Assembly (NCBI RefSeq): GCF_004664715.2
Contig: NC_051064.1
Coordinates: forward strand, 110,169,740-110,233,739
Source of the DNA: Peromyscus leucopus
Taxonomy: Eukaryota; Chordata; Mammalia; Rodentia; Cricetidae
Length of the DNA stretch: 64,000 nucleotides
Direction: 5' to 3'
Part shown: positions 57,981 through 64,000 of the stretch, piece after piece
Position numbering within the stretch: the stretch's first letter is position 1
Layout: each line of letters starts with the position of its first letter
The notes under the pieces: model-generated
What the model was told of the DNA's origin: nothing
The model's database searches: none
The model's input: the letters and a program-made list of their open reading frames with translations, nothing else
Translations under genes and position numbers: made by a program

Positions 57981-58197
57981 AGATTGAGGACTGTGTTCTG
58001 TCTATTTTCACTTCATTTTTTTTTTCTTGAATTTTTACTATATATTATAAAAGTATTAGTCTGAGGCTAGTAAGATGTTCTAAACCATGGTCCCCTCCAG
58101 GGACAGTGTGGAGAGTTCAGATGGGCCCAACAACTCACGAAGTACAGGAGGAAGGGGAGACACACTGGAAGCACTCTTCACAGGGCTCAGGACATAC

Positions 58198-58339
58198 CTA
58201 TCCTCGTCGACAGCAACACCTCCCTGGAGGGTATCTTCTTCTTTAATTCTTGTAAGGCTAAAACTAGGTTTTCTTTGGTTTGATCAGGAAGCTCCAACAT
58301 AGTTTTCCATCTTTTTATGTCTTCTACAACCACAACTCT
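58198..58339 (-). CDS. Tceanc2: TCEANC2 internal exon (TFIIS N-terminal domain)
   Basis: A 142-bp exon with acceptor 'cttttctttttcacag' and donor 'gtatgtcc' on the minus strand. It encodes [20 protein letters not shown], then [20 protein letters not shown] and VLLSTRI, plus the first base of a Gly codon that the exon at 39564 completes (giving RIGHTVNKM). This is the core of the TFIIS N-terminal (LW-type) helical bundle, a protein-interaction module found in transcription elongation factors. Human TCEANC2 has about 34 residues before this point. That exon is not seen in this window, so the gene start lies to the right of 64000. Confidence 0.96.
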
Positions 58340-59310
58340 CTGTGAAAAAGAAAAGTCATTTGGAAAATGGAACATTTTCATTAGAAAGACATCTGCCTTC
58401 ACCTGAGCTAATGGCTCTCCTATTGACATATGAATTATTGATTATGACCTGAACCAAAGCACAGTGTCTGACGGCCCCAAACGATGGGTAATTGCTTAAA
58501 AGCAGGTCCTGCTTACTGCAAATCAGGAGGAGAGTTGCATCTATTAGGAAAGTGCAACTTCGAATCTCACCAAGCCAGACACCACTGGGCACTTAGCAGG
58601 GAGAAGCAGGTACTAAGGAAGAGGGGAAGGAAAATGATGCTAAGGTGAATCAACCTCATAGCTCGCTTAAGTGTCTTAATTTATATGCACGGAACGGAGA
58701 AGTCATAAAACTGTGTTTACTTCAACAATAAAAATCACACAATCAGTTCCCTATTTCCCAGAGGAGAAAACCCAAATTTTCTTTCTGAAATTTTTTTTAA
58801 AAACTTCAAACACACAGAAAGGAAGAGGGAGCAACTCACTACTTTAAAAGGTTGTTATTTTGCCATTCCCCATAAAATCAAGCATTATAAATCCTTTTAC
58901 ACCCTTCACCAAACTCATTTCCCATCTTCCTTTCCCGAAGAAGCTAGCACCTTACGGCTCATCCTCAGGCTTCCATTAGGACTAAAATTTAGGAATATGG
59001 GGGGAAGGGGACAGGAAAGCTTTTGTACTGTCATGTGATTTTTCTCTAGTTTTGAAATCATTTAAATTAAGAACTTTTAGTTTTTAGTAAACAAAAGTGG
59101 CAGACAAAAAGTAGCTTTTATAATTGAAAATTAAATATCTTATCTTGGATCACTATTGCCATGAGCAGGTAGGCAGTTAGGGGTCAAGAAGGGCCTTAGG
59201 AGGCTTCAGAGTTCTGGTAGTGTTTACCTTGATGTGTTCACATCATGGAAGTTCCTCATGGTACTTAGCATGTGTGTACTTTTCTACCTGAAATTTCAAT
59301 AGAACCATGA
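58340..59310. other. Tceanc2 intron, nothing recognised
   Basis: AT-rich, SINE-free sequence next to the exon. No further exon of the gene was found in it. Confidence 0.35.
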
Positions 59311-59341
59311 CATACATACATACGTACGTACGTACGTACGT

Positions 59342-59380
<39 letters not shown>
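59311..59380. repeat. (CATA)n(CGTA)n(TG)n compound microsatellite
   Basis: Three short phases run into one another: CATA, then CGTA (six or so), then about 35 bp of TG. Confidence 0.98.
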
Positions 59381-59382
<2 letters not shown>

Positions 59383-59861
59383 TTACATCCTTCCCTTGGA
59401 GGGAGAACATGGGGTCTGCTTCCAGCCTAGAAGCCAAGGGTGAAAGGAAGGAACATCCGTCTCCCTATTTCCCAGCTCCCAGCCTGCTTGCTTTGGTTTT
59501 GCCTTTTAGGTTCACAGCTAGGAGGAGAGCAAGAAGAGACGTGGCACTGGTCAGGTTTTGGTACTCTCTGCACTGGCAGGCATTTAAAGATGACTCTTCC
59601 CTGACAGGATGACTTCTGCAGTTCCTGGGAGAGCTCCCTACCGAGAAACCACCTGAAGCACCCACTGTACTGATAATGATTCTCACCGCTGTCACACACG
59701 GAGGGCTGAAGGAGGAGCTCTACAGGGAGGGGACGCGACAGAGTGACGGAACATGTGACATGAAGGAGAGGGGACTGTTTGGGGGGGCTGGGGACCAGTC
59801 GGGGGAAAGGCAGTGGGAAGTAAGAACACAGAATGAAACATGTATGAAAATGTCATAATAA
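59381..59861. other. Tceanc2 intron, nothing recognised
   Basis: Frames of 60-101 codons on both strands lack similarity. Confidence 0.3.
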
Positions 59862-60005
59862 GAGCTGCTAAGACGGCTCAGAGGACACAGGGACTGTCAC
59901 ACTGAAGACCTGAGTTCGGTCCCCAGAACCCTCAGGTTAGAACCGCAAGTTGTCCTCTGACCGCCACACACCCACAATAAATAAATGGAAGAAGAAGAAA
60001 AAGGT
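59862..60005 (+). repeat. B4/RSINE-type SINE
   Basis: 'gctgctaagacggctcagag', 'gagttcggtccccagaaccc' and 'tgtcctctgaccgccacaca', ending in AAAT and AAG. Confidence 0.78.
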
Positions 60006-60939
60006 CATAATGAAACCCATTATTTTGTACACTTTCTAAATACAGCCTTTCTCTGTAGGTGCCCCAGAGTCCTTCTAAGGAGCCTGCGAACCCGGGCCAG
60101 CCAGCATTCTCTATGATCGCCCACATCCTTGCCCTAAAAAACTCCCAAAGGTAACAGCCTGGCAAGGTATCCTCTTCTCCCTGGGGCATCAGCCAGCAAC
60201 TGTCTCTGGACTTTCTCAAGCACAGGTCGAGTTCTCCAAAGAAAACGGCCACATGCAGCTCTCACTTCACACAGACGGACACACTCTCCTCTCTTCCTCC
60301 AACTGGAACCTGCTTTATGGCCTGCGGTAGGTGGTGGGTTCAGGATTCTGACACTGGTCTTCATGTATTGCCTGCATAAGTTCCAGAGAGATGACTAGAT
60401 TCTCACTTGAGAATGTCATTTATATCTACCCCTTGTTCTCAGCCCCCCAAGACTCAATCAAAACCAAGAGAAAGAGCTTTTCTATGTGCTGTTGTAGTAT
60501 GAATAGTATGAAGGGTTAACTGGTTCAAAAAACAAACAGAGCCTGAGCCACACAGGAGCTTCTTCCTGCTGAAAGGTATAAACATCAAGTTTTCCTTATC
60601 CAGTGTATCTTCTTGAGGTATTTACATTAATACATACAGTTAGAGCTGACCCACGCTAGTGGTATTGAATAGTAATCCTATTATTCTAAACACACATCTG
60701 AGAGGGGGTTTCTTTCTGTATGTTTTCACTGTTACAGACACGGCTTCAATGAACTCCTGACTTTTTGTATGCTGTCTCCCACAGTTCACTCCCCACTGCT
60801 CTTCATCTTCACACTCTTAAGTAGTGAGTGCTGCTGTTTCGATCTCCTGTCCCTCTGTCCAGTGTAATGTAAGGATCTACTTTTCCAATACCCTATTAGT
60901 CCATCTGTATTTGTTACTCTCTAGAAATATTTTTCCTTT
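60006..60939. other. Tceanc2 intron, nothing recognised
   Basis: No repeat landmark or exon recognised. Searched for the missing first coding exon without success. Confidence 0.35.
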
Positions 60940-60951
60940 TTGTCTCCTTTT

Positions 60952-60963
60952 CAAAAAAAATAT

Positions 60964-61002
<39 letters not shown>

Positions 61003-61558
61003 TTATGTATACAGTTGTGGTGATATTTTGTTTGTGCTCTGACAAATAAAGCTTGCCTGGAGATCAGAGTGTGGAGCTAGCCACTAGATAACCATACAGG
61101 CCAGGCAGTGGTGCACACACCTTTAATCCCAGCACTTGGGATCTCATGCCTTTGATCTTAGTACTTGGGAGGCCATTAATCCCAGCACTAGGGAGGAGGA
61201 AACAGGAAGTGATATGGCTGGGCAGAGAGAGGAATATAAGGCAGGTGGAGACATGAGCTAGGCCCCTTTTTGGTCTGAGGATTCAGTTAGAGGTAAGAAG
61301 TCTCTCTAGTGACTGCTCCTTTACTTCTCTGATCTTTCAGCATTTACCCCAATATCTGGCTCCGGGTTTTTATTATTAAAACCAATTAGGATTTGTGCTA
61401 CATACAGTGTTTTGTCTGTATGTATGCCTAAATGCCAGAAGAGGGCATCAGATCTCATTACAGACAGTTGTGAGCCACCATGTGGTTGCTGGGAATTGAA
61501 CTCAGGACCTCTGGAAGAGTAGCCAGTGCTCTTAACCTCTGAGCCATTTCTCCAGCCC
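60952..61558 (-). repeat. B2 SINE with (TTTA)n tail, interrupted by an LTR
   Basis: The tail 60952-61015 and body 61403-61558 form one reverse B2. The outer target duplication is 'ttgtctcctttt' (60940-60951 and 61559-61570). Confidence 0.95.
61016..61402 (+). mobile_element. Solo LTR (B1-containing family) inside B2
   Basis: 387 bp from TGTGGTGATA to GTGCTACA, with a perfect 6-bp duplication 'tacagt' (61010-61015 and 61403-61408). It has a TATA-like 'gaatataaggcagg' near 61230 and B1-like 'cacctttaatcccagcactt'. The ends and several blocks match the LTR at 21267-21803, with deletions between. Confidence 0.9.
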
Positions 61559-61597
61559 TTGTCTCCTTTTTTATCTTCTGTTAAACAGACTAAATTT

Positions 61598-61759
61598 GGC
61601 CAGGCGGTGGTGGTGCACGCCTTTAATTCCAGCACTCGGGAGGCAGAGGCAGGCGGATCTTTATGAGTTCGAGGCCAGCCTGGTCTACAGAGGGAGATCC
61701 AGGAAAGACGCAAAAGCTACACAGAGAAACCCTGTCTCAAAAAAAAAAAAAAAAAAAAC
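61598..61759 (+). repeat. B1 SINE with 12-bp target duplication
   Basis: 'ggccaggcggtggtggtgca' to poly-A. The flanks are 'cagactaaattt' at 61586-61597 and 61760-61771. Confidence 0.96.
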
Positions 61760-61771
61760 CAGACTAAATTT

Positions 61772-61880
61772 GTTTTGTTTTGAGACAGGTTCTGCATACC
61801 CCAGTCTGGCGTCAAGTTCTCAATCGTCTTGTTTTAACTATGAATGCTAGGACTACTAGTATGCACCATCACTAACTTTC
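61772..61880 (-). repeat. Old B1-like fragment
   Basis: 'tgttttgagacaggttctgc' and 'gctaggactactagtatgca' are an eroded B1 reverse complement. Confidence 0.55.
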
Positions 61881-61940
61881 CTTTAACCTTGTTTTTCTTC
61901 ATAGTTTAAGAGTAATTGTATTTCTTTCACTTAAATGCTG

Positions 61941-62160
61941 CTTTTTTTTTAAGATTTTTTTTTTCTTTTTTAAACTTTTTTTTAAAAGATTTATTTATTA
62001 TGTGTACAGTATTCTGCCTGCATGTGTCCCTGCAGGCCAGAAGAGGGCACCAGATCTCATTACAGGTGGTTGTGAGCCACCATGTGGGTGCTGGAAATTG
62101 AACTCAGGACCTCTGGAAGAGCAGTCACTGCTCTTAACCTCTGAGCCAACTCTCCAGCCC
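61941..62160 (-). repeat. B2 SINE with target duplication
   Basis: A long T/TTTA-rich tail, 'ctgcaggccagaagagggca' and 'gagccaactctccagccc'. 'aaatgctg' flanks it at 61933-61940 and 62161-62168. Confidence 0.94.
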
Positions 62161-62204
62161 AAATGCTGTCATTTTTTAGGACACACATTCAAAGAAATAT
62201 TTGT

Positions 62205-62370
62205 GGCCGGGCCGTGGTGGCGCATGCCTTTGATCCCAGCACTCGGGAGGCAGAGTCAGGCGAATCTCTGTGAGTTTGAGGCCAGCCTGGTCTACAAAGT
62301 GAGTTCCAGGAAAGGCGCAAAACTACACAGAGAAACCCTGTCTCGAAAAACCAAAAAAAAAAAAAAAAAA
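62205..62370 (+). repeat. B1 SINE
   Basis: 'ggccgggccgtggtggcgca' to 'gtctcgaaaaacc' and poly-A, with the cricetid-type 'ggaaaggcgcaaaactac' tail. A short 'tttgtg' flanks both sides. Confidence 0.95.
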
Positions 62371-62743
62371 GTTTGTGCCAATCTTCTTACAAGTCTCTTT
62401 CAAAAACTCCTATTGTTTTTTTTCATTTTCTTTTATTTCTGTGATGTATTCTAAATGATTTCCTCATTATCAAGCTTCCAGTTCACCACTTTTCTCTTTA
62501 GCTACATCTTGTCTACTTTTAACATGTTCAATGTTTCTGCTCAACAAACATGTATTTTTCATTGATCAAGTCGTTTCTTTGCTCATTCTTATTTTTATTC
62601 CTTTCATTTTTAAAATCTTTGTGAACATTCAAAACATGTTTAAGATTTCAGATTGTTCTCCTATTCCCATTTCTTGGGATAGAGAATTTATTATATCTAC
62701 CTGTTCAGTCACTCCCCCTGTGGCTTATTTTCTCATGGGGTTT
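62371..62743. other. Intron, nothing recognised
   Basis: T-rich sequence. The 89-codon plus frame here (62531-62800) has no recognised similarity. Confidence 0.3.
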
Positions 62744-63213
62744 TGTTGTTGTCTGTCTTTTACTCTTTTTAGGGGGACCCGCCCCCCAGCTACCAAATAA
62801 ATCACACATAGAGGCTTATTATTACTTATGAATGCCCAGACTTAGCTTGGCTTAGTTTGTAGTCAGCTTTCCTTATCTTAAATTATCCCATCTACTTTTT
62901 GCCTCTGGGCTCTTCCCATTCTCTTACTTCTGTAAATCTTACTCTTACTCCATAGCTTGCTGTGTAGCTGGGTGGCTGGCCCCTGGAGTCCTCCTCCTTC
63001 TCTGGCTCCTAGATCTTAGTTCTCTCCTCCCACTTTTCTCCTTCTATATATTCTCTCTGCCTGCCAGCCCCACCTGTCCTTTCTCCTGCCTTGCTATTGG
63101 CCAGTTCTTTATTAAACCACCAGGTGTTTCACACAGGTACAGTAACACAGCTTCACAGAGTTAAACAAATTCAATATAAACAAAAGTAACACACCTTAAA
63201 ATATTCTATTACA
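62744..63213 (-). mobile_element. LTR of a cricetid endogenous retrovirus, reverse
   Basis: Read on the minus strand it starts TGTAATAGAATATTTTAAGG, has 'taataaagaactggccaata', 'gagagaatatatagaagg' (TATA-like) and ends near 'caacaaca'. The module order resembles the LTRs at 11883 and 46899. The boundary on the low-coordinate side is uncertain and no clean target duplication was found. Confidence 0.7.
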
Positions 63214-63715
63214 GGTTTGTTTGAATTATGAATTCTTCTTTAAAGAGGATTGCTTTCCTTGGGAGTCTTGTGTATTCTAGGATGTAAAGGGTTTTTATCA
63301 GGAAACCCACATTGGCCTCTGCACACTTAGGGGTTTCCTGGTTTTACACTAGACTTCATGCTAACTTTCTAGTTTGTATGCATAGCCACAGGCATGTGGT
63401 TCTAATGTACTACAGTCAACTCTTTTTTCATATAAGACCCCAAGAAGATGGCAATCTTCACACTGTTTTCTTCAACTGGTAAGCAGAACTGTTCTAGCTT
63501 ACTCTTCATAAACATGGTAGATTATTTTAGTACCAAATTCCACTGAGGGCGTGGGTGCCAGCTCCAGCTCCCAAAAGATGAGGCTCCGAGGCCTGTCCCC
63601 TACTGCCCTTAAGGTCTAGCCTCTAAGCAGTCCAGCTGCTTTCAATATCCCCAAACAATTCAGCTTCATCTTCTACTTATGCTCCAGGTTTCCATTCCCT
63701 GTCTCTTCCTGGTAT
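63214..63715. other. Intron, nothing recognised
   Basis: No repeat or exon recognised. Confidence 0.3.
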
Positions 63716-63854
63716 CTTAGGATTTCCCTCCTTGTAGTCCTGGCTGGCCTGGAACCCACTATGGAGACTAGGCTAGCCTTGAACTCGCAGAAATCTGCCT
63801 AGCTCTGACTCCCCAGTGCTGGGACTAAAGGTGTGTGCCAACACTGCCTGGCTT
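63716..63854 (-). repeat. Old B1, 3' end worn
   Basis: 'cttgtagtcctggctggcct', 'cttgaactcgcagaaatctg' and 'actaaaggtgtgtgccaaca'. Confidence 0.82.
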
Positions 63855-64000
63855 AAGTTCAAATTCTTAAGCTTGATATAAAAGGTCTTCCATGACTTAA
63901 GATCTTTTCAGTGTCATTATATGCTCTAGATACTATCAGCAGCTGCCAAAACAGTATTTCACTCCCACTTCCAGGGATGGTCTTCCTTTGCCTGATAACC

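Noticed and set aside
62531..62800. 89-codon hydrophobic plus frame that could look like a membrane protein
   Set aside because: T-rich DNA naturally encodes Phe, Leu and Ile; no splice sites or similarity, and it runs into the LTR at 62744.

Overview
This is nuclear DNA from a muroid rodent, most likely a cricetid (deer mouse, hamster or vole group). It is packed with B1, B2, B3, B4-type and ID SINEs, rodent LINE-1 3' ends and retroviral LTRs, on top of older mammalian MIR, L2 and L1M remnants. The B1 copies often carry the variant tail 'ggaaaggcgcaaagctac', which I associate with cricetids. The genus cannot be fixed from the sequence alone.

Coding content is small. At the left end, a single terminal exon on the + strand (2243-2569) encodes an extracellular segment, a C-terminal transmembrane helix and a stop. 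It is assigned to Cdcp2 mainly by synteny. On the - strand, three exons at 58198-58339, 39371-39564 and 29196-29384 join in frame across GT-AG introns of about 18.6 and 10.0 kb. They encode the last 174 or so residues of Tceanc2, a protein with TFIIS N-terminal and central-type domains. Its first coding exon, about 34 residues in human, was not found and probably lies beyond 64000. The two genes converge, as CDCP2 and TCEANC2 do on human 1p32.3. No other protein-coding gene, tRNA, rRNA or CRISPR array was recognised. The other long open frames are low-complexity or repeat-derived.

Layout: 1-2.2 kb is the intron before the last Cdcp2 exon; 2.6-3.6 kb is its probable 3' UTR; 3.6-28.4 kb is intergenic and repeat-rich; 28.4-29.4 kb is the Tceanc2 3' end; 29.4-64 kb is Tceanc2 introns and exons. 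The interest lies in the repeats. A GC-rich minisatellite (51384-51970) has nine units with a fixed 40-bp core and an alternating long/short CCG tract. Two related LTRs (21267-21803 and 61016-61402) each sit inside a SINE with a perfect 6-bp target duplication. A third LTR (11883-12227) also has a perfect 6-bp duplication. A possible B1-L1 template-switch chimera lies at 30318-30857. At 49811-50189, B2 and B1 insertions share one target that is present three times. Several tandem arrays have grown out of SINEs. No new multi-gene system is visible.
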